DNA of 64,000 nucleotides, taken from NCBI RefSeq assembly GCF_001424905.1, contig NZ_LMCU01000001.1, positions 1,109,480 through 1,173,479 on the forward strand. Direction: 5' to 3'. Source of the stretch: Leifsonia sp. Root112D2 (lineage in GTDB: Bacteria > Actinomycetota > Actinomycetes > Actinomycetales > Microbacteriaceae). The position numbers and the translations under genes were made by a program. Below are positions 32,797 to 41,766 of the stretch, one piece after another. Each line of letters starts with the position of its first letter. Position 1 is the stretch's first letter. The notes beneath the pieces were generated by a model. That model was not told the DNA's origin. It saw only the letters and a list, made by a program, of their open reading frames with translations, and ran no database searches.

Positions 32797-32850
32797 GGGG
32801 CAAGCTTTGGCCCCTCAGCGCGCGAATCGAGGGGCAAAAGTTCGCCCCTC
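32791..32850. terminator. Two tandem hairpins between convergent genes
   Basis: CGCTGAGGGGC/GCCCCTCAGCG (32791-32801 and 32810-32820) and GAGGGGC/GCCCCTC (32829-32835 and 32844-32850) are two stem-loops with the same core and 8-base loops. The first includes the stop codon of the dehydratase gene. They probably stop transcription from either side. Confidence 0.65.
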
Positions 32851-32913
32851 AACGAGACGGCGGGGTCGTCGACCGGAGGTCCCTCGCTCGCCGGCTCACT
32901 CGGCGGTCTGCGG

Positions 32914-33708
32914 CTAGCTGCGGCGGTGCTGGTAGCCGACGAGGCCGGCCTCGATGCGGCGCACCGTCTCGAGAATGGGCGGCACGTACAGTTCCGCGAG
33001 ATCGGCGATGGTCTTGCGCGCGGCATGCGCCGACACGTTCACTGCCGCGATGACGTCGCCGCGGCGATCGCGAACCGGTGCCGCGACGCCGCGCAGCCCC
33101 TCTTCCAGCTCCTGGTCCACGGTTGCCCAGCCGCGCTCGGCGGTCTGCGCGATCTCGCTCCGCAACTCATCGATCGGGCGCACCGTGCGTTCCAGGCGCC
33201 GGTCGTGCTCGAGGCGCTTCAGGTAGGCCTCGATCTGTTCCTGGGGGAGGCCCGCGAGCAGCACTCGGCCCATTGACGTCGTATGCGCCTTGAAACGCGT
33301 ACCCACGTTGATCTGGATGGAACTCAGGCGTGAACTGGTCGCGAGATCCAGGTAGACGATCTCGTCGCCATCCAGCACCGTCAGCGACGCGGTCTCCCCG
33401 AGCTCCCTGGCGATGCTCTGCAGATGTGGTCGGGCGATCTCGACCAGTGACATGCCCGAGAGATAGGCGTAACCGAGTTGCAGCACGTGCGGAGTCAGCG
33501 TGAACTGTCGACCCTGAGAGCTGACGAAGCCCAGATCCTGCAGTGTCAGGAGCAGCCGGCGAGCGGTCGCGCGGTTGAGTCGGGTGGCCGCGGCGACCTC
33601 GCTCAGCGTTTGACTCGGATGCTCCGCGTCAAAAGCCTGAATCACCTGCAGCGCCCGCTCCACGGCGCGCACATAATACGGCTCCCTTGCCTCGGGCTCA
33701 GCACTCAT
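32914..33708 (-). CDS. IclR-family regulator (PcaR/PobR type), copy 1
   Basis: A 264-residue regulator. The N-terminal helix-turn-helix has VIQAFDAEHPSQTLSEVAAATRLNRATARRLLLTLQDLGFV. The effector domain has GETASLTVLDGDEIVYL, GTRFKAHTTSMGRVLLAGL and QELEEGLRGVAAPVRD, the normal IclR pocket. Relatives of this PcaR/PobR/PcaU type respond to protocatechuate pathway compounds. It lies next to a second IclR gene in the same direction and between the dehydratase gene and the liv operon, so it likely controls one of them. Confidence 0.88.
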   Translation of the reverse strand: MSAEPEAREPYYVRAVERALQVIQAFDAEHPSQTLSEVAAATRLNRATARRLLLTLQDLGFVSSQGRQFTLTPHVLQLGYAYLSGMSLVEIARPHLQSIARELGETASLTVLDGDEIVYLDLATSSRLSSIQINVGTRFKAHTTSMGRVLLAGLPQEQIEAYLKRLEHDRRLERTVRPIDELRSEIAQTAERGWATVDQELEEGLRGVAAPVRDRRGDVIAAVNVSAHAARKTIADLAELYVPPILETVRRIEAGLVGYQHRRS

Positions 33709-33772
33709 CGCGACCGCCTTTCACGCGAGTGTTCGTCACGCGCACAATGCACACACTACATCGCGGCGCGGC

Positions 33773-34615
33773 TCAACTCAGGTGAAGCCCGGGTCTCAGT
33801 TGGGGTTCGAAGGGACGCGAGGCGATGAGATCTGCGCTGATGCGTGCGGCGGCGAGCTGCAGCGGCGGCAGCAGATTCTTCTGCATGGACTCCACCGAGT
33901 GGTTGCTTGTGGTCGTGGAGATATTGATGGCGGCTACGACGGTGCCGTTGGCGTGCCTGATCGGAGCGGCGATCGACCGAAGGCCGTCTTCGAGCTCCTG
34001 GTCCACGAGCGCCCAGCCCTGCTGCCGCACGCGCTCGAGTTCGCCCAGCAGCGCATCCGCGGAGGAAATCGTGCGGCTGGTGAGATGTTCGACCTCCATG
34101 GCGGTCAGGTGTGCCTCGAGCTCGGCGCGCTCCATTCCGGCGAGAAGAACCCGACCCATCGACGTGGCGTAGGCCGGAAATCGGGTGCCGATGTTGATGC
34201 GCACCGACATGATGCGCCGCGCCGCCACCCGGGCCACGTAGACGATGTCGGTGCCGTTGAGTACCGAGGCGGAGGTGGAATCGTGGATGCTTGCCGCCAA
34301 CTGCTCGAGGTGCGGCTGGGCGATCTCGGGCAGCGACAGCGCAGAGAGGTAACTGAAACCGAGTTCGAGCACGCGTGCCGTGAGCGAGAAGAGCCGCCCG
34401 TCGGCGCGTACATAACCGAGCTCGAGCAGGGTCAGCAAGAAGCGACGACTGGCGGCGCGCGTGAGGCCCGTTGCGCGCGCGATCTCGCTCAGGGTCATCT
34501 CGGGGTGGTCGGCATCGAACGCTCGGATCACGCTGAGCCCGCGTGCGAGGGATTGCACAAACTGGCCGCTCGGCTCGTGAATGGCCTCATCGTCGATGGC
34601 CGTCGTCTTGATCAC
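33773..34615 (-). CDS. IclR-family regulator (PcaR/PobR type), copy 2
   Basis: A 280-residue paralogue of the preceding regulator, with VIRAFDADHPEMTLSEIARATGLTRAASRRFLLTLLELGYV, INIGTRFPAYATSMGRVLLAGM and DQELEDGLRSIAAPIR. GTG 34615 was chosen for the GGGGAAGG site five bases upstream; a longer frame reaches 34681. It diverges from the liv operon. The intergenic region holds TGTTCTT at 34659-34665 and the TGTTCT-TCCTG-AGAACA palindrome at the liv -10 box, likely sites for one of the two IclR proteins. Confidence 0.87.
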   Translation of the reverse strand: MIKTTAIDDEAIHEPSGQFVQSLARGLSVIRAFDADHPEMTLSEIARATGLTRAASRRFLLTLLELGYVRADGRLFSLTARVLELGFSYLSALSLPEIAQPHLEQLAASIHDSTSASVLNGTDIVYVARVAARRIMSVRINIGTRFPAYATSMGRVLLAGMERAELEAHLTAMEVEHLTSRTISSADALLGELERVRQQGWALVDQELEDGLRSIAAPIRHANGTVVAAINISTTTSNHSVESMQKNLLPPLQLAAARISADLIASRPFEPQLRPGLHLS

Positions 34616-34720
34616 GGATCCCTTCCCCGCGCACCCACTTGTACGTACTGCGAACGCATGTTCTTGTGCCGATCGTAACATCGCAATTATTTGACCGGCA
34701 ATAACTCAAACGCGGCGCTC

Positions 34721-34762
34721 TTGACTATTGCCACCCATGGCTTTATGTTCTTCCTGAGAACA
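34721..34762 (+). promoter_or_regulatory. Promoter and palindromic operator of the second liv operon
   Basis: TTGACT (34721-34726), a 17-bp spacer and TATGTT (34744-34749) form a strong promoter. A perfect 6-5-6 inverted repeat TGTTCT-TCCTG-AGAACA (34746-34762) overlaps the -10 box, so a bound protein would block transcription. IclR repressors commonly use such sites. Confidence 0.7.
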
Positions 34763-34857
34763 TCCGTTCGCTGGACGCGCATCATTCGAAGAACGACGTT
34801 GTACGCTCAGCTCGGAAACGCAGTTGTTTCCGGTCTTTCATCACAGCGAGGTGACTA

Positions 34858-36024
34858 ATGACTCAACGTAAAATGACCCGCTTGTATCCCCTTGTCGTGG
34901 GTGCGGCTGCGGCAGCGATGCTTCTGGCGGGATGCTCGGCACCCGGACAGAACAACAACTCAAGCTCCGGTGGCTCCTCAGACAAGGGCCCGATCAAGAT
35001 CGCCGTCGTTGACGCGCAGAGCGGTCAGAACGCCGACCTGGGTGGCTGGGAGCTGAAGGGCGTCAAGCTGGCGTTCAACGCCGCGAACAAGGCCGGAGGC
35101 ATCGACGGCCGCAAGATCCAGCTCAAGGTCTATGACGACCAGGCCGACCCGACGACCGGCACCAACCTGGCTCGCAAGGTGAAGAGCGACGGCAACATCA
35201 TGATGATGGGTACCGCGGAGAGCGCGGTTGCGCTCGCGATGGCGCCCATCATGGCCCAGCAGGAGATTCCGATGATGACCTCGGGTCAGTCGCCTGCACT
35301 GGGACAGCTGCACAACAAGTTCGTCTTTCTGAACAGCCCGCCGAGCACCGCCTTCGACCAGACTCTCGCCAAGTACCTCATCGAAAAGAACTACAAGACG
35401 TTCGCGATGATCAGCAACAACGGCGCATATGGACAGGGCGAGCACAACGCGTTCCTCGCTGCGCTCAAGACGGCAGGGGTCACCCCCGTCACCGATCAGA
35501 TCGTCACCCCCGATCAGAAGGACTTCAGTTCCGCCCTGACCACCATCGGTCAGAAGAAGCCGGACGTTCTCTTCATCGGGGCAGAAGAGGTGGAGTCTGG
35601 CCTGATCGCCAAGCAAGCTCGCCAGCTCGGAATCAAGGCGGTCTTCGCCGGTGGGGCGCCGATGGGTACCTCGACCTACATGCAGACCGCAGGCACGAGC
35701 ATCGTCGAGGGCAGCGTGGTGAGCACGCCGTACATCAGCAATGATGAGACGGCCGCCACCAAGAAGTTCGCGGAAGCGTACAAGGCCGCGTATGGCGAGG
35801 ATGCCGAGTTCCACGGCGCCAAGGCGTACGACGGTGCCGAGATCGTTATTCAGGCGCTCAAGGACACCAAGGTCGGAACGGGCAGCAAGCTGGCCGATGC
35901 GATTCGCAGCATCAAGTACACCGGTCTCGTCGGGCAGTTCGACTTCGACGCCGACGGTGTCGGAGTTCACGTGACGAAGATTGCCACCATCAAAAACGGC
36001 AAGCTTGTAGCCGAGAAGGTCTAA
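34858..36024 (+). CDS. Branched-chain amino acid-type ABC transporter substrate-binding lipoprotein, second system
   Basis: A 388-residue LivK-like lipoprotein with lipobox LAGC and a Ser/Gly/Asn linker. The mature part starts PIKIAVVDAQSGQNADLGGWELKGVKLAFNAANKAGGIDGRK, standard for the family, and includes MMTSGQSPALGQ and YDGAEIVIQALKD. The ligand is probably a hydroaromatic or aromatic acid given the cluster, as for LivK-like proteins of aromatic catabolism, but this is inference. GAGGTGACTA precedes the ATG. It is the first gene of an importer operon that runs into MFS, TIM-barrel, flavoprotein and SDR genes. Confidence 0.87.
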   Translation: MTQRKMTRLYPLVVGAAAAAMLLAGCSAPGQNNNSSSGGSSDKGPIKIAVVDAQSGQNADLGGWELKGVKLAFNAANKAGGIDGRKIQLKVYDDQADPTTGTNLARKVKSDGNIMMMGTAESAVALAMAPIMAQQEIPMMTSGQSPALGQLHNKFVFLNSPPSTAFDQTLAKYLIEKNYKTFAMISNNGAYGQGEHNAFLAALKTAGVTPVTDQIVTPDQKDFSSALTTIGQKKPDVLFIGAEEVESGLIAKQARQLGIKAVFAGGAPMGTSTYMQTAGTSIVEGSVVSTPYISNDETAATKKFAEAYKAAYGEDAEFHGAKAYDGAEIVIQALKDTKVGTGSKLADAIRSIKYTGLVGQFDFDADGVGVHVTKIATIKNGKLVAEKV

Positions 36025-36098
36025 GAGCGAACTCGGATGCGGTCGGTTCCGTCGCGAGAGGCGATGGGACCGACCGCGTCTCTGAGAAGGAGAGAACA

Positions 36099-36968
36099 AT
36101 GCAGTTCTTCATGCAGACCATGGTGGGGGGGATCGGCATCGGCGCAATTTATGTGCTCGTTGCTCTGGGATTCTCGCTCGTCTACCGCACCATGGGACTC
36201 GTCAACTTCGCGCACGGCGACATCCTCATGGTCGGTGCGTACATCGCGGCGACCCTGTTCGTCACGAGCAAGCTGCCGTTCTGGATCGCCATTGTCGTGG
36301 CGATCATCGCCACCGCCATCATCGGTCTGGTCATCGAGCGAATACTTCGGCCGCTGGAGAACAAAGACTTCGACCTGATGCTGATAGGCACGCTGGGCTT
36401 CGGCATCATGCTCGAGGGCGTGGCCATCATCATCTGGGGAACCACGGGACAGGCGGTTCCGAGCCCGGTCGGCGAACAGCCGTTCAACGTCTTCGGTATC
36501 TACATCAAGCAGTACCAGCTGGTGGTGATCGCCATCGCGGCGGTCGCATCCGCTCTTCTGTGGTTCTTTCTTGACCGAACCAAGCGCGGCATCGCCATGC
36601 AGGCCGTGGCGATGGACTTCGAGGAAGCCACGGCCCTGGGCGTCAACGTTGGGCGCAGCAACGCCTTCGCCTTCGCCATCGGCGCCGGTCTCGCCGCCCT
36701 CGGTGGTGGGCTTGCCGGCCCGGTGCTGTACGTCAGCCCCACCTTCGGTTCGACCCTCGGCATCATGGGGTTCGCCGCGGCGGTGCTCGGCGGCTTCGGC
36801 AATATCAAGGGTGCGATCGTCGGCGGTCTCGGCTTCGGCATCCTCTACGCGTTCGCGCAGGGTCTGTTTCAGGGCTATGCGGATCTCGCCGCCTTCGTTG
36901 CCTTCGCCGTGATAGTCGTTATTCGCCCAACGGGCATCTTCGGAGAAAGCACGGTGAACCGCGCATGA
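36099..36968 (+). CDS. Branched-chain amino acid-type ABC transporter permease (LivH-like), second system
   Basis: A 289-residue permease starting MQFFMQTMVGGIGIGAIYVLVALGFSLVYRTMGLVNFAHGDILMVGAY, a clear LivH signature. The coupling loop is GIAMQAVAMDFEEATALGVNVGRS. GAGAAGGAGAG precedes the ATG. The last codon overlaps the start of the fused LivM-LivG gene (ATGA). Confidence 0.9.
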   Translation: MQFFMQTMVGGIGIGAIYVLVALGFSLVYRTMGLVNFAHGDILMVGAYIAATLFVTSKLPFWIAIVVAIIATAIIGLVIERILRPLENKDFDLMLIGTLGFGIMLEGVAIIIWGTTGQAVPSPVGEQPFNVFGIYIKQYQLVVIAIAAVASALLWFFLDRTKRGIAMQAVAMDFEEATALGVNVGRSNAFAFAIGAGLAALGGGLAGPVLYVSPTFGSTLGIMGFAAAVLGGFGNIKGAIVGGLGFGILYAFAQGLFQGYADLAAFVAFAVIVVIRPTGIFGESTVNRA

Positions 36969-38812
36969 TCAAGAAAATCGTTCCGCTGGCCGTGCTGGCC
37001 GCTCTCACTCTTTATCTGCCCTACATGCTTGACGGCTACACGGTGCACGTCGCGAACGTGGCCATGATCTTCTGCCTGCTGGCTATCGGGCTGTTCCTCT
37101 CGATGGGTATTGCTGGGCAATTCGACCTGGCCCAGGTCGCGTTCCTCGGGATCGGCGCATATACGGCGGCGATTCTGACCACGAAGGTCGGCTGGAATTT
37201 CTGGCCTGCCGCGTTGGCCGGCATCGTGCTCACGGTTCTGGTTTCGCTGCTGGTGGGCATCCCCGCGCTGCGGCTGCAATCGCACTATCTCGCGATCGTG
37301 ACGCTCGGCCTGGCGCTCGCCTTCGTGAGCCTCGTTCTCAACCTGCCGCTGGCCGGCCAGGGTTCCGGGTTGAGCGGCATTCCGGCGCCGGTGTTCTTCG
37401 GCATGGATCTCTCCAGTGACTACCTTTTCTATTACCTTGAGTGGGCCGTTCTGGTGATAGGCATCGCGTTCGCCGCCTTCATCGTGCACACGCGACTGGG
37501 CCGACGGATGCGCGCCATGCGTGACGACCACCTGGCGGCCGCGGCGATGGGTGCCGAGGTGCCGATCCTGAGAATGGTGGCCTTCGCCTTCGGCGGATTG
37601 TACGGCGGCATCGCCGGTGTTCTCTACGCCGGAATGATCCGCTACGTGGCGCCGGAGTCGTTCAACCTCGCGAACATGTTCCTTCTGCTGGCCATGGTGG
37701 TTATCGGCGGACGGCACAGCCTGCCCGGCGTGATCTTCGGCGCTGTCGCGTTGATCTTCATTCGCGCGTGGCTGGCCGACTTCTCCATCTACGCCCAGCT
37801 CGGCTATGGGGCGCTCGTGGTGATCATCGTCGTCTTCCTGCCCACCGGTTTTGCCGGCATCCCGCCACGCATCATCAAGGCATGGAAGGCGCGTCGAGGC
37901 GGCAAGGAGGCGGGCAAGCGGGTGCAGCCCTACGTGTCCATCGCGGACGAGAGTGCGCAGCACGCCCCAGCGGCGGATGCGCCGATCGCCCTCGAGGTGA
38001 AGGACATCGTCAAGCGATTCAAGGGCCTGCGCGCGCTCGACGGCGTCTCCATCACGGTGCGTGAGGGGGAGATTCGCGGAATCGTCGGGCCGAACGGCTC
38101 GGGAAAAACGACCTTCTTCAACGTGCTGAGCGGCATTCACCCGCCGACATCCGGCTCGGTTGCGCTCTTCGGGCAGCGTTCCACGAATACCGTCGCATAC
38201 AGGCTGTCGCTGCGGGGCATCGCGCGCACCTTCCAGAACCTGCGGCTCTTCCCGCTGCTGACGGTGCGGGAGAACGTGCTCGTGGGTCTCGACCGCACGC
38301 GCACGGCGTGGGGCTGGCGTTACGTGTTCTGGCCATTCGGGGTTGTGCGCGGGGATCGCGAGATGGGCAAGAAGGCCGACGCGATCCTTAACCACTACGG
38401 GCTGAGCGAGCTGGCGGATGCCGCACCGAGCGAGCTCTCCTACGGTGCCCAGCGGCGCGTGGAGATCGCCCGCGCGATGGCGACCTCGCCGCGCATCCTG
38501 CTGCTCGACGAGCCTGCCGCCGGCCTCAACGGCGACGAGATGAACCAGCTCAAGGCGATTGTGCGTGACATTCGCGCCCAGGGCGTGACGGTGCTGCTCA
38601 TTGAGCACAACATGGGACTGGTCATGTCGCTGTGTGATCGGGTGACGGTGCTCGCGACAGGCAAGGTGATTGCCGACGGTTTGCCGGCCGACGTGGCACG
38701 CACGCCCGCCGTCATTGAGGCATACCTCGGCGATGACGCGGCGATTCAAGACGATGTGCTCGAAGTGGGCGGCCGTGAACCAGGCCAGGAGACGAACGGG
38801 GTGACCGCATGA
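36965..38812 (+). CDS. LivM-LivG fusion: ABC permease and ATPase in one chain
   Basis: A 615-residue fusion. Residues of about 1-310 are a LivM-type permease (FLSMGIAGQFDLAQVAFLGIGAYTAAIL; coupling loop GRRMRAMRDDHLAAAAMGAEVPILR). A linker of about 40 charged residues leads to a LivG-type ATPase: Walker A GPNGSGKT, Q-loop GIARTFQNLRLF, signature LSYGAQRRVEIARAM, Walker B ILLLDEPAAGLN and C-terminal AYLGDDA. In the first liv system of this window these are separate genes. Fusion fixes the stoichiometry and pairs this ATPase with one permease. It overlaps livH and livF by 4 bp each. Confidence 0.9.
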   Translation: MIKKIVPLAVLAALTLYLPYMLDGYTVHVANVAMIFCLLAIGLFLSMGIAGQFDLAQVAFLGIGAYTAAILTTKVGWNFWPAALAGIVLTVLVSLLVGIPALRLQSHYLAIVTLGLALAFVSLVLNLPLAGQGSGLSGIPAPVFFGMDLSSDYLFYYLEWAVLVIGIAFAAFIVHTRLGRRMRAMRDDHLAAAAMGAEVPILRMVAFAFGGLYGGIAGVLYAGMIRYVAPESFNLANMFLLLAMVVIGGRHSLPGVIFGAVALIFIRAWLADFSIYAQLGYGALVVIIVVFLPTGFAGIPPRIIKAWKARRGGKEAGKRVQPYVSIADESAQHAPAADAPIALEVKDIVKRFKGLRALDGVSITVREGEIRGIVGPNGSGKTTFFNVLSGIHPPTSGSVALFGQRSTNTVAYRLSLRGIARTFQNLRLFPLLTVRENVLVGLDRTRTAWGWRYVFWPFGVVRGDREMGKKADAILNHYGLSELADAAPSELSYGAQRRVEIARAMATSPRILLLDEPAAGLNGDEMNQLKAIVRDIRAQGVTVLLIEHNMGLVMSLCDRVTVLATGKVIADGLPADVARTPAVIEAYLGDDAAIQDDVLEVGGREPGQETNGVTA

Positions 38813-39576
38813 ATGCAACAGTCGATCCGACGACACGCAAGGTCGCGGAGGCATCCGACAACCAGGCCGCGAAACTCGTGGTGCAGAACCTGGCGGTCAA
38901 CTACGGCGGCGTCGCCGCGGTGCGTGGGGTGAGCTTCGAGGTCGAGGTCGGCCAGTCCGTCGGCATCATCGGGGCGAACGGCGCAGGCAAGAGCTCCACG
39001 CTGAAGGCAGTGCTCGGCCTGGTGCATCGCTCGGCCGACGGCCTGCGCTACGGCGACACCGACCTGCTCTCCGTTCCGGCGCGCAAGGTGGTGCACGAGG
39101 GCATCGGATACGTGCCGGAAGGCCGCCACGTCTTCGGCGGCCTCAGCGTGGAGAAGAACCTGCTGATGGGCGCATACATCAGCCGCTGGAGCGCATCCAC
39201 CCGCGACCAGGTCGCGGCGATCTACGAGATGTTCCCCGTGCTCGGAGAGATGAAGGGCCGCCTCGCCGGCGCGCTGTCGGGCGGGCAGCAACAGATGCTC
39301 GCCATCGGTCGCGCGCTCATGTCGAAGCCCAAGCTGCTCGTGCTCGATGAGCCGTCGATGGGGCTGTCGCCCAAGCTGGTGGACGAGGTGCTCGCGGTGG
39401 TGCAGCGCCTCAACAGCACGGGCATGAGCATCCTGCTGGTGGAGCAGAATGCCAAGCTCACCTTCGAGGCAACCACGCAGTGCTACGTGATGGAGAACGG
39501 CGAGATCGTCATGGACGGCCCCGCCGATTCTCTGCGCCACGACCCGCGCGTGCGCCAGATCTACCTGGGGATATAA
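38809..39576 (+). CDS. Branched-chain amino acid-type ABC transporter ATPase (LivF-like), second system
   Basis: A 255-residue ATPase with a 20-residue N-terminal extension. Walker A is GANGAGKS, then GIGYVPEGRHVFGGLSV, signature LSGGQQQMLAIGRALM and Walker B LLVLDEPSMGLSPKL, with the C-terminal QIYLGI typical of LivF. The start overlaps the LivM-LivG gene by 4 bp. Confidence 0.9.
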   Translation: MNATVDPTTRKVAEASDNQAAKLVVQNLAVNYGGVAAVRGVSFEVEVGQSVGIIGANGAGKSSTLKAVLGLVHRSADGLRYGDTDLLSVPARKVVHEGIGYVPEGRHVFGGLSVEKNLLMGAYISRWSASTRDQVAAIYEMFPVLGEMKGRLAGALSGGQQQMLAIGRALMSKPKLLVLDEPSMGLSPKLVDEVLAVVQRLNSTGMSILLVEQNAKLTFEATTQCYVMENGEIVMDGPADSLRHDPRVRQIYLGI

Positions 39577-39596
39577 CGAACACCGAGACCCGGGCG

Positions 39597-40850
39597 ATGC
39601 CGCTGTGGGCGGGGAGAACTTTCGCACTGCTCGGAATAGTTCTTCTCGCCCTTAACCTGCGCACCGCCGTCGCGGCGCTCTCGCCGATCGTCGCGATGAT
39701 CAACAACGACGTTCCGCTGGACAACGCCGGGCTCGGCGTGCTCGGAATGCTGCCCCCGGTGGCCTTCGCCGCCTCCGCTCTTGTGGCGCCGATGCTGGCC
39801 AAGCGCGTGGGCCTGGAGCGCCTCGTGGTGCTCAGCATTGCGGTGGCCGTGGTTGGCCACCTGCTCCGGGCGGTTTCTGGATCGTTCGTGGTGCTGTTCG
39901 TGGGGTCGCTGCTCGTGTTCGTGGCCATGGGGGTGGGCAACGTCGTGCTGCCGCCTCTGGTCAAACGGTATTTTCCCGACCGGATCGGCATGGTCACCTC
40001 GCTGTACGCGACGATCAATGCGGTGGGCATGGCTGTTCCCCCGCTCGTGGCCTTTCCTCTTGCGGATGCCGCCGGCTGGCGGCTCTCGCTCGGAATCTGG
40101 GCGGTACTGGCGGTGCTCGCACTGTTCCCGTGGATCGGTGTGCTCGTGCAGAGCCGGCGCGAGCGGGCCGAGCGCGTGGAGCGGGAGGCGGGAGCAGAGC
40201 CGGAACCGGTGGCATCCGCTGCACTGCACAGCCAGATCTGGCGTTCGCGCACCGCGTGGGCTCTTGCGCTGGTCTTTGCCGTGGTTTCGTTTCACGTCTA
40301 TACGTTGTTCGCGTGGTTGCCGCGGATGCTGGTGGAATCGGCCGGGCAGACGCCCGCCACCGCCGGTGCGCTGCTCGGTCTGTACTCCGCCCTGGGCTTT
40401 CCGGTGGGAATCATCGTGCCCATGATGATCGTGCGCATGCGCAATGTCTCGTGGATGATCTATCTGGGCGCGGTGGGCTTCGTGCTGGGCTATCTGGGCT
40501 TCATCTTCGCGCCGTCGCTCGCGCCCTGGCTGTGGATCGTGCTGATCAGGGTGGGATCGGTCATGTTCCCGGCCTGCCTCGTGCTGATCAACCTGCGGTC
40601 GCGCACCCCCGTTGGCTCGGCCGCCCTGAGCGGATTCGTGCAGGCCGTCGGCTATGCGCTCGCGGCGCTCGGCCCGCTTCTGGTGGGCCTGTTGTATAAC
40701 GCTGACACCGGATGGCTGGGTGCGTACCTGCTGCTCATCGCCACGGTGGTGGTCGCCTTCGTCGCCGGATCCATGCTGCGCACGCCACGATTCGTCGAGG
40801 ACGAACTGCGCGAGGTCGCCCGCACGCACCAATCATCGACCCCGCTCTAG
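39597..40850 (+). CDS. MFS transporter (CynX/NimT type)
   Basis: A 417-residue transporter with 12 predicted membrane segments. It starts MPLWAGRTFALLGIVLLALNLRTAVAALSPI, where LNLRTAVA is typical of the CynX/NimT (cyanate/nitroimidazole) group, and has PPLVKRYFPDRIGMVTSLYATINAVGMAVPPLVA in the middle. A cytoplasmic loop rich in Arg/Glu separates the halves. It lies 20 bp after livF in the catabolic operon; its substrate may be the same acid as the ABC importer or an excreted intermediate. The ATG at 39597 avoids a non-hydrophobic 39-residue extension. Confidence 0.82.
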   Translation: MPLWAGRTFALLGIVLLALNLRTAVAALSPIVAMINNDVPLDNAGLGVLGMLPPVAFAASALVAPMLAKRVGLERLVVLSIAVAVVGHLLRAVSGSFVVLFVGSLLVFVAMGVGNVVLPPLVKRYFPDRIGMVTSLYATINAVGMAVPPLVAFPLADAAGWRLSLGIWAVLAVLALFPWIGVLVQSRRERAERVEREAGAEPEPVASAALHSQIWRSRTAWALALVFAVVSFHVYTLFAWLPRMLVESAGQTPATAGALLGLYSALGFPVGIIVPMMIVRMRNVSWMIYLGAVGFVLGYLGFIFAPSLAPWLWIVLIRVGSVMFPACLVLINLRSRTPVGSAALSGFVQAVGYALAALGPLLVGLLYNADTGWLGAYLLLIATVVVAFVAGSMLRTPRFVEDELREVARTHQSSTPL

Positions 40851-40881
40851 AACGGTCGACCGCACGAGAAAGGTTGTTTTC

Positions 40882-41766
40882 ATGGCACACCGACAGATCG
40901 GCATCGCCCACCTGACGATGCTGCAGCTTACGCCGCCCGAGCTGGTGGCAACGGCCGCCGAGGCCGGCTACGACTTCGTGGGTGTGCGCGTTGCGGTGGC
41001 CACCGCAGGCGAGACGCCGTATCCGATGCAACCGGGTTCGGCGATGTCGAAAGAGACGCTCGCCCGACTCGACGACACGGGGCTGCGCGTGCGCGACATC
41101 GAGTTTCTGGTGCTCGACGCATCCGCGGGCCCGGCGCTCTGGATGCCCGCGCTCGAGGCCGGGGCGGCACTCGGCGCGAGTTCGGTGAGCGTGGTCGGCG
41201 GCGATGACGATCTCGGCCGACTCGCGGACACCCTGGCCCGGCTCACCGAGGATGCGCGGCCGTATGGCATCCTTCCCACGCTGGAGCCGATCAGCTACCA
41301 GGTCGTGCGTTCGATTCCGGATGCCGCGCGCCTCGCCCGCGGTGCCGGCGCCGCTATTCTCGTGGATGCGCTGCACCTGCAGCGCTTCGGCGGCAGCGTC
41401 GAGCAGGTTGCCGCTCTCGAACCGGAGCTGGTTCCCATTCTGCAGATTTGCGATGCGCCGCTGGCGACGCCGGAGCATTTGGATCCACCCGCGACGATGC
41501 CGCAGGGAATGACCACCAATGGTTCGGTTCTGCAGCTCGAGGCGCGCGCATTGCGCCTCGTGCCGGGAGAGGGTGAGTTGCCGCTACGCGAGCTGATCGC
41601 CGCGGTCGCCGCCGACACCCCCATCAGCGTCGAGGTTCCCAACGCCACCCTGAGCGCGAGAATGTCGCCCGTCGATTTCGTTCGGATGAATCTGGTGGCG
41701 GTACAGGCATTGCTCGCTGAGCGCGGCGAGTCGCTCGGGCAGGCCGGGGGAGAGGGCGCACGGTGA
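40882..41766 (+). CDS. TIM-barrel sugar phosphate isomerase/epimerase-like protein
   Basis: A 294-residue AP-endonuclease-2/xylose-isomerase-fold protein. Metal ligands can be placed as Glu in LPTLEPIS, Asp in ILVDALHLQRFGG, Gln in PILQICDAP and Glu in PISVEVPNA. The same arrangement occurs in the N-terminal domain of the dehydroshikimate dehydratase in this cluster. It could be an isomerase, epimerase or second dehydratase for a ring acid; sequence does not decide. ATG 40882 has GAGAAAGG upstream. The stop overlaps the flavoprotein start (GTGA). Confidence 0.8.
   Translation: MAHRQIGIAHLTMLQLTPPELVATAAEAGYDFVGVRVAVATAGETPYPMQPGSAMSKETLARLDDTGLRVRDIEFLVLDASAGPALWMPALEAGAALGASSVSVVGGDDDLGRLADTLARLTEDARPYGILPTLEPISYQVVRSIPDAARLARGAGAAILVDALHLQRFGGSVEQVAALEPELVPILQICDAPLATPEHLDPPATMPQGMTTNGSVLQLEARALRLVPGEGELPLRELIAAVAADTPISVEVPNATLSARMSPVDFVRMNLVAVQALLAERGESLGQAGGEGAR

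Noticed and set aside
36875..38854. A 659-codon minus-strand frame opposite the LivM-LivG fusion
   Set aside because: The composition (Arg, His, Asp, Gln-rich) is that of an antisense shadow in GC-rich DNA and no motif is seen.
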